Shown here piece by piece: positions 1-7,935 of a stretch of 23,180 bases of DNA. Every line of letters begins with the position of its first letter. The first letter of the stretch is position 1. Under the pieces are notes generated by a model. It searched no databases, was not told the origin of the DNA, and saw only the letters and a list, made by a program, of their open reading frames with translations. Source of the stretch: Chara braunii (Eukaryota > Streptophyta > Charophyceae > Charales > Characeae); NCBI GenBank assembly GCA_003427395.1, contig BFEA01000707.1, positions 574,557 through 597,736 of the forward strand. Direction: 5' to 3'. The position numbers were made by a program, and so were the translations under genes.

Positions 1-425
1 CCCCCAAGCCAGCTCGAGCTAAATTGTTGGATTCTTTGTTGAATGTCACGTCTTGTGAGCATTGTCTGTGTTTGGGTTTTGACTGCTTGCCATTTTGCCA
101 AGATTTCTGTTTGGATCTGTTGACGAATGCTGTCTGTAAACTCTGGGCCTTCCAACCTTGCTTTTTCCATTTCATAGGTACAGCGCCTTCGCCAGAGGGC
201 CCAGATCACCGCCCTNCGTCCCAAGTTGAACATGTTGATTGTAAAGTCGTNCAACGTTTCGTCTGTCCATGTTTCGCAGAGCAGGGCTTTCCAGTCCCAC
301 GGCCATGGGGACAGCGTTTCTAGCTGATCCCAAATTCTATCCCACCATCTCCAAAGCCATACTGCACCCGGGCACTGCAGAAATATGTGCTCGATGGTCT
401 CTGGTACTTTCCGGGACGGGAAGGC
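1..425 (-). pseudogene. LINE 3' coding fragment (zf-RVT zinc-binding region), cut by window start
   Basis: Read on the minus strand, this encodes the C-terminal part of a LINE polyprotein: FPSRKVPETIEHIFLQCPG, then a Trp-rich stretch (VWLWRWWDRIWDQL), then RRAVIWALWRRRCTYEME and a basic helix ending near SSSWLG. The same order of motifs occurs in the plus-strand LINE copies at about 2990-3400 and 10760-11150, so the assignment rests on in-window homology. The HxxxxC half of the zf-RVT zinc-binding motif is present; the preceding WCxxC half is missing, because the fragment stops at about 425 where a plus-strand copy begins head to head. Ns at 216 and 251 prevent a clean frame check. The fragment continues past position 1, so its 3' end and A-tail are not visible. 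It is non-functional as seen. Confidence 0.8.
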
Positions 426-3400
426 ATCCTCTCCTCTAATCAGTCGTAAACAGGATATAGATGAATTCCTTAAACCACTGAACAAATCTCTTTCTGATTC
501 TCAGCGACAATCTCTAGAATCCCCACTAACCAAGGAGGAGGTATGGTCTGCCTTGTTACTGATGGAAGAAGAAAAAACACCAAGCATAGATGGTTTACCA
601 AAGGAATTTTGGGAATCTCTATGGGATTTCATTGCTGATGATCTAATGTGTTTTTACCAGGAGGTTTCGGACTCTGGTCGACTAGGAGAAATAGTTGGGC
701 AAGGAATCCTAACGCACCTATATAAAAAAGAAGATAAGTGTAATATTCGGAACTATCGGCCCATTACTCTCCTCTCAGTCGTCTACAAACTCATATCCAA
801 AGTCCTCACCACCAGACTCAATAAATACATAGCTGACATAATGCACCCTTCCCAGACAGGTTTTATTCAAGGTAGGAATATTCAGGATAATATTCTTCTT
901 ATGAACGAACTGGTTAAACTTTCGAGACAATCCAAACATAATGCCGCCTTCATTTTTATGGATTTCGAGAAGGCATATGATCACGTGGATTGGCTCTTCT
1001 TGGACAAATGTCTAGATAAGTTCAATTTTGGACCCAATTTTAGGCGCTGGATCAAAATCCTACACGAAAATGCATCGACCAGGGTCATGTTTAATGGGAA
1101 TGTTGCTCCTCCTATTTCACTTGAAAGATCAGTCAGACAAGGAGATCCCATCGCCCCTCTCCTTTTTGTAATTATCATGGAAGCATTGGCAGCTAACATC
1201 CGTCTTCATACAGACATTAGGCGTATCCAAGTCACATCCATACCTGAAGACGCTATCCCTGTATGTTCTTTTTTCGGTGATGACCTGTCTTTAATGGTTG
1301 AAGCCTCTCACGATAATCTGGAGGCAATTAAAAGGATTATGGATCTATTTTGTAAGTTATCAGATATGAGGATTAACTGGGGGAATAAAACCGTAAGATG
1401 GTGGATCCATTTTCAAGGAGTGAGACCGCCAGAGAGCCCAAAGATAAGTGACTCCCACTTGACTCGCCAGTTAGAGTATTAGGGATCTCACTCTTTGCCA
1501 TTGGCAAACCCGCATCTAATAGTGAAGGAATTTTGAAACATGCAATATCCAAACTGGAACTATGGAAAGATAAACATACGTCATTAATAGGCAGAACAAT
1601 AGCAATTAACAATGTGGTTCTGGCCTCTATATGGTATAAATCTGCAATTTGGGCCCTCGACAAGGTATCAATTAAGGTCCTACAGAGGCAGTTGATGGCC
1701 TTCCTTCGGAGAGGCAATCACGAGTCTAAAAATGTTATCAGCAGAGTAGCATGGCAATCCTTAATTCAATCTAAATCTAATGGAGGCGTGGGCATAATTG
1801 ACCCCACAATTCAAGCAAAGGCTCTATCAATCCAATGGATAAAGCGTCTCCTTTTTAATCCCCAAACTCCATGGAAACATTTAGCTTGCGAACAGATTAG
1901 ACGACTAGCCCCGCCAACCTCAGAAGAGATTGATCCTTTGATGTGGTTAGAAAATCGTGATTGGTCTATCCCAAGGGCGTCCCAAGCACAACCCCATGAT
2001 GCAGTCCCCTCAGATCGACAGGCCGCAAGGAGAGATCTGTCAAGAAACCCCTTCTGGTCTGACCTCCTCAAAACATGGAGAAAATTTCCCATCCCAGATA
2101 AAGTAATACCGGAAATATGGGAAGAAGTATGCCAACAACCTCTTTTTAACAACACACTCATAAGAGACTCTCAAGGATGTACCTTACATTGCATGGACTC
2201 CCCCTGGAAAGGTTGGATTAGACGAGGAGTAACACGCATTAGGGATATCTGGAGTGTGGAAGATCAAGATTGGATTGACCCTCTCAACCTTAACAATAAA
2301 TTGAGATATTGACACCATCAAAAGGAAGCACTAGACCACATAATTGACGTAATTCCCTTAGACTGGGTCAAGATTTTGAGGAAAGGCCCCACCCTCCTTC
2401 CAAACGACTGGGTCTCCATACACGACCACCCTGGAGTAGTGAGAAAGATTGAAGCTCTCTTCCATAATGGAGACACATCAATAACAATTTACAATCTTGG
2501 GGATGATGGATTCCTTAGATTTATCCCAGACCAGAACCCCAGTTACACTCACAAAGATAAATTATTTAGGATTAGAGTGCTATCGATTAAGGATAGATGG
2601 CTGGCCTATAAACCGGACACACCCATCTCCCATCTCCCTTTGGATCTAGTGAATTGGTCGTGGTCATCTAATATAAGACCCAAACATACTCATACCAGGA
2701 CTCTTCATACGCTGTCAGTAAAATCCTCATACAGAATGCTGCGTCCAAGGTTAAAATTAAAAGATAAAATAGAAGAGAGATGGATGAGACACCTAAATGT
2801 GAGTAAGGAGGAATTCCAATCGGTCAAATGGTTCCACTTCGTCAAATCCAAACCAGCTAAAATAACATCCCTCCAATGGCAGATCACTCACCGCTGCCTG
2901 CCAACAAACAACTGGATCATTGATAGATCTACTCTAGAACAGAGAGGTTTAGCCCTACCTTGGTGTAAGTTTTGTAAGTCTGCCTTCCAGTTTAAATTAA
3001 TCCCGGAAACAATAGAACATATTTTCCTATAATTCCCAGGGGCAGTATGGCTATGGCGTTGGTGGAATAGAATCTAGAACCAGACAGAGACCTCTTTACC
3101 TTGGCCATGGAACTGGAAAGCTCTCCTCCTAGAAGCATGGTCTCCTCCCTGTGAAGATAATTTCACGACAAATCTATTTACAATTGGAAGAAGAGCGCTT
3201 GTGTGGGCCATATGGACTCGCAAGTGCACATTTGAAATGGAGGAAGCCCGTCCCGATGGGCCTGAGTTCACGGAATCTATCAAACAGCAAGTTCAACTAG
3301 AGATAACAGCGAGATGGGAAACGTTAAAAGCCAAACTTAAATTTCTCACAGTAAAAAACGAAATCCAACAACACATTANAATGTTTAATCTAAACTGGNT

Positions 3401-3614
3401 GGGAAAGGAACAAGGTGGTACCATTGGGCAAGTTAAATGGTCAGGGGAGGAAGAGAATGNACAAGGAAAACTTTCAAGAGATTACCTCTTATTCTTTAAT
3501 GACTGGAGTAACGTTGATCCTTCCATCCCTCTCAGTCCCCTTTCCGAGTTTCCAGACCCTTTTCCTCCACCCAATTCAGTCCTGGTTCCGCTCTCTTGGT
3601 ACGGAGGAGAGTGA
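424..3614 (+). pseudogene. LINE reverse transcriptase / zf-RVT polyprotein, copy A (one frameshift, several stops)
   Basis: The first frame (to about 1446) carries the RT domain: LTKEEVWSALLLM and SIDGLPKEFW before the fingers, NIRNYRPITLL near 738-770, GFIQGRNIQDNIL near 859-897, motif A MDFEKAYDHVDW with Asp at 961-963, VRQGDPIAPLLF from 1132, and the catalytic motif at 1273-1284. That motif reads FGDD, where the plant LINE consensus is usually FADD. A frameshift near 1446 moves the protein to a second frame that runs to 3614 through stops at 1449 (TGA, at a conserved Trp), 2310 (TGA), 3030 (TAA, at a conserved Gln) and 3075 (TAG, at a conserved Trp). In that frame lie WKDKHTSLIGR, the PWCKFC...ETIEHIFL zinc motif (about 2960-3032) and the terminal FPDPFPPPNSVLVPLSWYG. 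The family role is target-primed reverse transcription of its own RNA in the nucleus. This copy cannot make the full protein. Confidence 0.88.
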
Positions 3615-4123
3615 TCTCATATATACATGGTAAAAGATTGCCAGGATAAAAGATACATCTGGCGCCCGATCAGGGTGAAGAGGCAATACAGTCCCTAGTA
3701 ACTGAAGTATCTAATTTGAAACCAAAGGACGCTGGACCTGGTTTCCAGCAAGTGCCGGATCGNTTGAGATGCTGNATCTTTGGTTATTTTGTTCTGATTT
3801 GCTTTCTCNGCTTAAAAAATACAGCTATGGGATGGTAGGGGGAGGGAGGAACTAGAGTACANCAGCAGGTATTTGGCGCCGGTTCCTAGGTGAAGAGGTT
3901 CCCCCCCTCCGTACCTCCTGCTCAGTCAATCCCCTNATGCCAGGGCAATCAATGCTGGCAGGAAGCTCTCCTTATGGCACTTTTGATCTGTTTAATNTGT
4001 TCATGGGACGCTGGACCCGCTTTCCAGNAGGTGATGCTCCCCACCAATAGATGGAGTCTCTCCCCGGGTGGTAGTGGTGTCTGCTCTTACCAGCAACACT
4101 AGCACTGGCGGGGGAGTGTGTTT

Positions 4124-4126
<3 letters not shown>
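3615..4126 (+). other. 3' UTR of LINE copy A with conserved stem-loops
   Basis: This non-coding region follows the WYGGE stop. It contains GCTGGACCTGGTTTCCAGC (3731-3749) and, in a second copy at 4010-4028, GCTGGACCCGCTTTCCAGN. Each is a 6-bp GCTGGA/TCCAGC stem. A second structure at 4068-4105 pairs GTGGTAGTGGTG with CAACACTAGCAC around a 14-nt loop and has two mismatches. The same elements recur in the 3' ends of copies C (11637-11721) and E (19287-19382), so this is the family's 3' end and not host sequence. Confidence 0.8.

Positions 4127-4186
<60 letters not shown>
4127..4186. repeat. (AT)30 microsatellite at LINE 3' end
   Basis: An uninterrupted run of about 30 AT units sits where copies C and E of the same LINE have their poly(A) tails. 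It probably grew from the A-rich tail of copy A, a common route to microsatellite birth. Open frames crossing it encode only alternating Ile-Tyr and are meaningless. Confidence 0.95.
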
Positions 4187-4189
<3 letters not shown>

Positions 4190-4257
4190 CATCAACCTCT
4201 CCATTTAACTCTCCCTCCAGATCCTTAGCCAGACTAGACTTGATGACTGATTCATTC

Positions 4258-4916
4258 TTTTTTTTTTTTTTTCATTCATAATTTCATACCCATACCATGA
4301 CTTGGGAATCATACATAGACCAGATGGGGGAAAAGGATCTGAGAATTCTGCATGTGATCGCAATGGAATTGTAGGGTAAACGTCAGAGTCTTCAGACCAA
4401 TCATTGAAGGACAGGCGATAATTCATTTGCTTTGACGTTTGAAGTTCATCTTCCTCTCTAGCTTGTCCCCCTTCCCACTTCACCTGACGCATTCGCCCTC
4501 CCTGATCCCGCCCAAGCCAGCAACGATTAAGAGCCTGGATGTGATGCCAAATGTCCGTCTTGGATGTGAGATGTTGTATTTCCTCTGTGACTTTGTCCCA
4601 TTTAACAGAGATATCCATTTTAACCTGTTGTTTAAACCACCGGTACTGGGCCCAGCTATCGGCCGCGGAAAAAAATAGAGCAGAAACGTTTCTAGTTGGA
4701 TGAATTTGGGCACTCCTGTAGTGGCCCGTACGTTTCCTAAAATCGCGTAGCGTTAACGGGCACGACTTTAGGAAGTACTGGTGGTTTAACAGTTTCAGTA
4801 AATTCAGGGTCATCCAGCCGTGCACCTTCCATCTCATGGGTACATGATCCGTACATCTTCTCATCCAAATTGCCCATAGTACCACCCTTCTACATATTGT
4901 GAATAGTAGCCTTGTG
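4258..4916 (-). pseudogene. LINE C-terminal fragment B (minus strand) with A-tail and an internal insertion
   Basis: On the minus strand the fragment begins near 4916 with TICRRVVLWAIWMRRC, matching the FTIGRRALVWAIW stretch of copy A. It continues, through a small insertion that shifts frame, into EMEGARLDDPEFTETVK. After a 150-bp foreign insert it resumes with QQVKMDISVKWDKVTEEIQHLTSKTDIWHHI, then WLGRDQGGRMRQVKWEGG, LSFNDWSE, FSDPFPPSG and IPKSWYGYEI. It ends in an A15 tail (T15 at 4258-4272 on the plus strand) directly after the coding end, so the usual 3' UTR with its stem-loops is absent. That is odd for this family and suggests either internal priming, a deletion, or a subfamily with a short 3' end. 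No convincing target-site duplication was found. Confidence 0.82.
4632..4789. mobile_element. 150-bp MITE-like element with 12-bp inverted repeats and TTAA target duplication
   Basis: The element spans 4636-4785 and is flanked by TTAA at 4632-4635 and 4786-4789. Its ends are ACCACCGGTACT (from 4636) and, inverted, ACCACCAGTACT (from 4785): a 12-bp terminal inverted repeat with one mismatch. It interrupts the minus-strand LINE fragment between the codons for ETVK and QQV. Removing the 150 bp plus one TTAA gives ETVKQQV, matching ESIKQQV in copy A and SIRQQI in the 1-425 fragment. That empty-site test makes this a real insertion. It has no coding capacity, so it would be non-autonomous. TTAA duplication is typical of the piggyBac superfamily, but the TIR does not start with the usual CCC, so the superfamily is open. 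Confidence 0.8.
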
Positions 4917-5161
4917 TTTGCGCTTATGCCTGTTCAGGCCCAAGCGACCGGGGGGAAAAGAGAGAGGGGGGGGGGGAAGGGGGAGGAGAAGACAAAGCAG
5001 AGGAAAACCCAAGGCAAAAAAGTCCGCCATCTGCTATCAGCTGTGTGACCACGCATGTAGCCCGATGGAGCAATTATCAGAAAGTCATGGCGCTGTCTCA
5101 TTTCAACGTCCCACCATGTGTGATCATGCCGCACACCAAAACTACCACATAGAGGCAGCAA
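4917..5161. other. Unassigned DNA with purine-rich tract
   Basis: No gene is recognisable here. A G-rich, purine-only stretch lies near 4950-4990, followed by ordinary sequence. Two copies of a degenerate motif, TGTGACCACGC at 5044 and TGTGATCATGCC at 5119, belong to a set that continues to about 5930. Confidence 0.5.
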
Positions 5162-5280
5162 TTTTTTTTATTTTTATTTTTTATTTTTTTTTCCGGAAAC
5201 ACAAGCTCCATCTATTGGTGGGGAGCAACACCTGCTGGAAACCGGGTCCAGCGTCCCATAGATAAACCCATATCCTTGCA
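5162..5280 (-). mobile_element. Solo LINE 3'-tail insertion, minus strand (119 bp)
   Basis: Read on the minus strand, this has the LINE 3'-end core: GGGACGCTGGACC, the hairpin GCTGGACCCGGTTTCCAGC (complement of 5234-5252), then CTCCCCACCAATAGATGGAG, a short junction and an A-rich tail (T-rich 5162-5194 on the plus strand). The distal 12-bp stem found in copy E is missing. A possible 7-bp target duplication, GCAGCAA, flanks it at 5155-5161 and 5281-5287; this is short enough to be chance. No protein-coding part is included. Confidence 0.72.
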
Positions 5281-6428
5281 GCAGCAAAATGGCAGATTGA
5301 ATATTTGCATTGCTCACAGCTGTGACTATGCCCTAAATAGTTGCATGTGTGTAGCATTCAGCCATGAAAGCATTCACAAAGCAAATACGACACACGATGG
5401 AATCGTAATCACAGCAATCGACCAGCTGCTCAAAGGGCCTACTCACGCTAGCTAAGGGACGGTTTTGATCAAATAATTTTGTTGGTGGGACTGCGCCCGT
5501 CACCTTGTTCAAAGGGCCTACTCAAGTGCCAAAATAATCAAAATTGCAAAATTTGCTATGCTTTTACAGTCACATTTTGCCCGCCTGCCAATCAAATTCG
5601 CAATTGGTGCGGCAAATATCAGCGGCCTGAAGGGTGCCGCCAGGTTGAGCAATTTGCCACCACCTCTAGAGGTGAGGTGCTGGCAATTCTTTTTTCCGCC
5701 CTGAAACTGTGAGCTCACAGAAGCGAATTGCAGGCATCTCTCGACTGCTTTTGCTGTGCGACCGCAGGAGTGGGCAAAAAATTATGCAAATAGCAGCGCG
5801 TTGGAGCATCGTCTTTTCCAATCTGCTACCGCTGTGTGACCGCGCAACACGGTTGAAAACGCCAAACTGTAAGTAGCGAGCGCAGCAAATTCTGCTGTTT
5901 TCCTGCCCGTGTGTGAGTATGCCCAAGCGTTTCATCGAAGCATTGCCCCATACTGCAATTATAACTCGTTTCGAATTGTGACTCTACTGAAGTTACACCG
6001 ACAAACATTCATCCTTCCTTACTTGGGGCAAATGGAATGCAGAGATTTCTCTTTCTTTTTTGCCAACAAATTACGGCCTCAATTAAAGTAGGCCCCCCCA
6101 AAAAGTGGGCCCAGTACCCAACACTAATACGTCAGGGAGACTCCAAGTCCCTAGTCTCCAGCAGCTGGGTCGCCATACCCTCTCCCAGGCGCAGAATCCT
6201 GACCCAAAAAAAGCACAAACGAATCAACAAGCCACAAATAGATACAGAAGGCTCAGAAGCTAACGCTCACTGGCCACCGAAAAGGGACCAAAGGTACACT
6301 GCTGCCCTGACATTGTATCGAAAAATAGCTAAGAAACACGGGCACACTGCGCAGTGCTGCAAAAACCACTGCACTTTGTCAGTCAACAACAAAGCCCCTT
6401 CCTTTGACAGTCCAAAAAAATTAATATT
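5281..6428. other. Unassigned region with short degenerate repeats
   Basis: I recognise no gene. A 16-bp direct repeat beginning TCAAAGGGCC occurs at 5430-5445 and 5509-5524, 79 bp apart. The perfect 14-bp palindrome CACCTCTAGAGGTG lies at 5661-5674. Copies of a TGTGA-type motif appear at 5321, 5835 and 5912, with a variant at 5757. GGGCCTACTCAC at 5435-5446 is an 11/12 inverted match to GTGAGTATGCCC at 5913-5924. These could be eroded ends of non-autonomous DNA transposons, but I could not define borders or target duplications. From about 6090 to 6428 nothing is identifiable; the open frame at 6037-6570 runs into homopolymers and has no recognisable domain. Confidence 0.4.
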
Positions 6429-6508
6429 AGCTGTCTGGGAGCCCCTTTTTTTTTTTTTTTTTTTTCAAAAACCAGTCCCACTTCTAGGAGAGGGGATAAG
6501 AGCAGGCC

Positions 6509-6553
<45 letters not shown>

Positions 6554-6612
6554 AAGAAAAGAAAAGATAAGAGCAGGCCCCGCTAACGGGCTTCCGGGAG
6601 CTGTCTGGGAGC
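6429..6612 (-). mobile_element. Solo LINE 3'-tail insertion with 14-bp target duplication, itself interrupted
   Basis: A 14-bp direct repeat, AGCTGTCTGGGAGC, lies at 6429-6442 and 6599-6612. Between the copies, the minus strand carries a short sequence resembling the LINE terminal hairpin (GTTAGCGGGG, loop CCTGCTCTTATC, then CCCC...CTAG) and ends in an A20 tail (T20 at 6446-6465). By eye about three quarters of 35 positions match a composite of the hairpins in copies A and E. So only roughly the last 100 nt of the LINE were inserted, with the A-tail and target duplication expected of target-primed reverse transcription. The hairpin loop was later hit by a second insertion (6495-6580). Confidence 0.75.
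6495..6580 (+). mobile_element. A-tail-only retroinsertion with 15-bp target duplication
   Basis: The 15-mer GATAAGAGCAGGCCC occurs at 6495-6509 and again at 6566-6580. Everything between (6510-6565) is A-rich: an A run followed by short G-interrupted A runs. Removing the tract and one 15-mer joins the LINE-tail hairpin loop cleanly. This is the signature of target-primed reverse transcription that copied only the poly(A) tail of its template before stopping. Replication slippage could lengthen an A run but would not create the flanking 15-bp duplication. Confidence 0.8.
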
Positions 6613-7217
6613 TTGCGTGATGCCAGCTATCGAAAAAGTCTCATAACGCAGTGAGCTGCTCAAAGAGGACAGAAATCCCTTCTTTTTTTTTTTTCTTTTC
6701 TTTTTTCAGAGAAACTTCTTTGTCCCAGGGACCCTGCTTAGCGAGGTGATACGAGCATCTCCGGTTTTCTAAAAAAAACTCATCTGGAGCAAAAGGGCAA
6801 AAGCTTGTTTGACTTTGAAAAAAGGGAAAAAAACAGTATCATAGGAAAATGCATGTCCTATGACCAACACGGGTGTGAGTGCGAGCGCGAGTGGGTTGTG
6901 TGTGGTGTGTGGGAGAGTGTTGGCCATAGCATCTGCTGCTACTCGATGAGAGGTGGGGGACAATGAGAAAGGGAGGCGCAGCTACTGGCAAAATGGTCGA
7001 TCTTCGTGTTAGCCGGACCCCCACCGGCGGCCCCACCCCATCTCTGACTACTGCTGTTGGGCTGGGGGCAACATGATTTACCTCGATTGCGAGGCCCTAT
7101 GCTTGCAGGGATCCGCTCTATATAGTCTTAGGAGTAGTGGTAGGAAGGTAGTGAACGGCAAAAAGAATTTGAGAGAAGAACATAGTGTAGTTTTTAAGGA
7201 AAAAAAATTCATGTCCA
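6613..7217. other. Unassigned DNA with a decayed LINE-tail remnant
   Basis: No gene is seen. At about 6670-6775 a pyrimidine tract (T-rich 6681-6705) is followed by GGTGATACGAGCATC (6745-6759). The same 15-mer occurs in the loop region of the minus-strand LINE tail at 19904-19918, so this is probably another, more decayed, minus-strand tail. About 6870-6925 is GT/GA-rich low-complexity sequence. The remainder holds nothing I can assign. Confidence 0.45.
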
Positions 7218-7668
7218 TCCTCACAATCTTTTTTTTTTTTTTTTTTTTTTTTGAAAGCTATATAGTATATATTCTTCTCTCAATTTCACCTCACACTACC
7301 TACCTACCACTACTACTAATTGTAGGCATACGGGGAACCCCGTAGCAGCCAGAACCGTGTTCACGAGGGAACATGCGGGGGCTGCTCCCCACCTGCAGGT
7401 GGGCGATACCGGCTAGGGGACAGCAGGTAGCATCAGGGACCATGCCAACAGGACCAATCCATGTGCCTCCCCTCAGGTCCCCTCCCCTATGAACATCAGC
7501 AGACTCTGCTAAATGCCAATCGGGGGATCCAGTGGTCTATCTCTAGGTGGTGGGCGCCAAGCATGCCCAGGAAGGTACATGAGGCCAATGGGGATTGAAC
7601 CCATGACCTCCTGAATGCCACTTGCGAGCCTTACCAACTGAGTTAGGCCGCTGGATTCCTCACAATCT
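7218..7668 (-). mobile_element. tRNA-derived SINE with 12-bp target duplication
   Basis: On the minus strand a tRNA-like head begins near 7656, followed by a unique body of about 320 bp and an A-tail (T run 7229-7252 on the plus strand). The whole is flanked by the direct repeat TCCTCACAATCT at 7218-7229 and 7657-7668. The head contains a polymerase III A box (TAACTCAGTTGG) and B box (GGTTCAATCCC), a T-arm with a 5-bp ATGGG/CCCAT stem, and about five of seven possible acceptor pairs, so it is tRNA-related but not a working tRNA. The body contains two palindromes, TACGGGGAACCCCGTA (7329-7344) and CCCACCTGCAGGTGGG (7388-7403). It has no coding capacity; mobilisation by a LINE reverse transcriptase is inferred from the A-tail and duplication. 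The flanking region is itself locally duplicated (7658-7773), which is a mild complication for the target-duplication call. Confidence 0.85.
7591..7645 (-). promoter_or_regulatory. Internal RNA polymerase III promoter (A and B boxes) of the SINE
   Basis: The A box is the complement of 7634-7645 (TAACTCAGTTGG) and the B box the complement of 7591-7601 (GGTTCAATCCC), separated by 32 nt. Each differs from the general tRNA consensus by about one base. The spacing suits transcription of a SINE from its 5' end. Confidence 0.75.
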
Positions 7669-7773
7669 CATTCATCTGGCACCATATACACCTCACAGCA
7701 CCATACACACCTCACAGTATCTTTTTTTTTTTTTTTTTGGCAACCTCACAATATCATTCATCTGGCACCATAT
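7658..7773. repeat. Local 30-bp duplication and 19-bp tandem repeat
   Basis: A 30-bp sequence beginning CCTCACAAT and ending GGCACCATAT is at 7658-7687 and, with one difference, at 7744-7773. Between the copies are two tandem 19-mers (CACCATATACACCTCACAG and one variant) and a T17 run at 7722-7738. The arrangement suggests slippage or a short minus-strand retroinsertion, but the insert has no recognisable content. Confidence 0.7.
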
Positions 7774-7778
7774 GAACC

Positions 7779-7935
7779 TTTTTTTTTCCTTTCTTTTCTA
7801 AGCATCAGTGACCAGGCAACCACCTCGGTGGTGGTACGAGAACCAGCTTGGGAACTGGTCCGGGGATGGCTCCATCAAGTCCATTTTATTGGGAGGGAGC
7901 AGCACCTGCTGGAAACCAGGTCCAGCATCCCTTCG
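7779..7935 (-). mobile_element. Solo LINE 3'-tail insertion, minus strand
   Basis: The minus strand reads GGGATGCTGGACC, the hairpin GCTGGACCTGGTTTCCAGC (complement of 7908-7926), then CAGGTGCTGCTCCC and a diverged AATAAAATGGA segment corresponding to AATAGATGGAG elsewhere. It is followed by two stems, ACCAG/CTGGT (7842-7859) and ACCACC/GGTGGT (7819-7832), and an A-rich tail (T-rich 7779-7798). The distal hairpin sequence differs from that of copy E, although paired arms remain. The 5' limit and target duplication were not found. Confidence 0.65.

Larger units (their letters stand above)
424..4186 (+). mobile_element. LINE (non-LTR retrotransposon) copy A, 5'-truncated
   Basis: This is the most complete non-LTR retrotransposon in the window. 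It holds the end of the region before the RT domain, the RT domain, a long linker, the zf-RVT zinc-binding region, the conserved WYG C-terminus near 3595-3614, and a roughly 510-bp 3' UTR. It has no endonuclease domain: the sequence switches at about 424 to a minus-strand fragment of the same family, so the copy is 5'-truncated or rearranged. It ends in an (AT)n tract at 4127-4186, where the other copies carry poly(A). I could not find a target-site duplication. Twelve single-base Ns lie at or upstream of 4028, ten of them in this copy. Confidence 0.88.

Noticed and set aside
1-1000. 5' inversion (twin priming) within one LINE, from the head-to-head junction near 424
   Set aside because: The minus-strand part encodes the C-terminal zinc region, which is also present in its normal place in copy A (about 2990-3400). 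Twin priming would not duplicate it, so these are two separate fragments.
4001-4204. Minus-strand ORF rich in Ile-Tyr
   Set aside because: It is translation of the (AT)n microsatellite.
4950-4990. G-quadruplex regulatory element
   Set aside because: The G-rich tract is a simple purine run with no gene nearby to regulate; nothing beyond composition supports it.
5155-5287. GCAGCAA as a firm target duplication of the 5162-5280 tail
   Set aside because: Seven bases adjoining a T-rich tract and a CAG-rich flank are too likely by chance; kept only as tentative.
6037-6570. 177-aa ORF as a possible host gene
   Set aside because: It ends in poly-Lys from the A-rich insertion, crosses a LINE-tail insertion, and has no recognisable domain.
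7585-7656. Functional tRNA gene
   Set aside because: The D-stem and acceptor pairing are imperfect, no clear anticodon arm is seen, and it is followed by a long body and A-tail within target duplications, as in a SINE.
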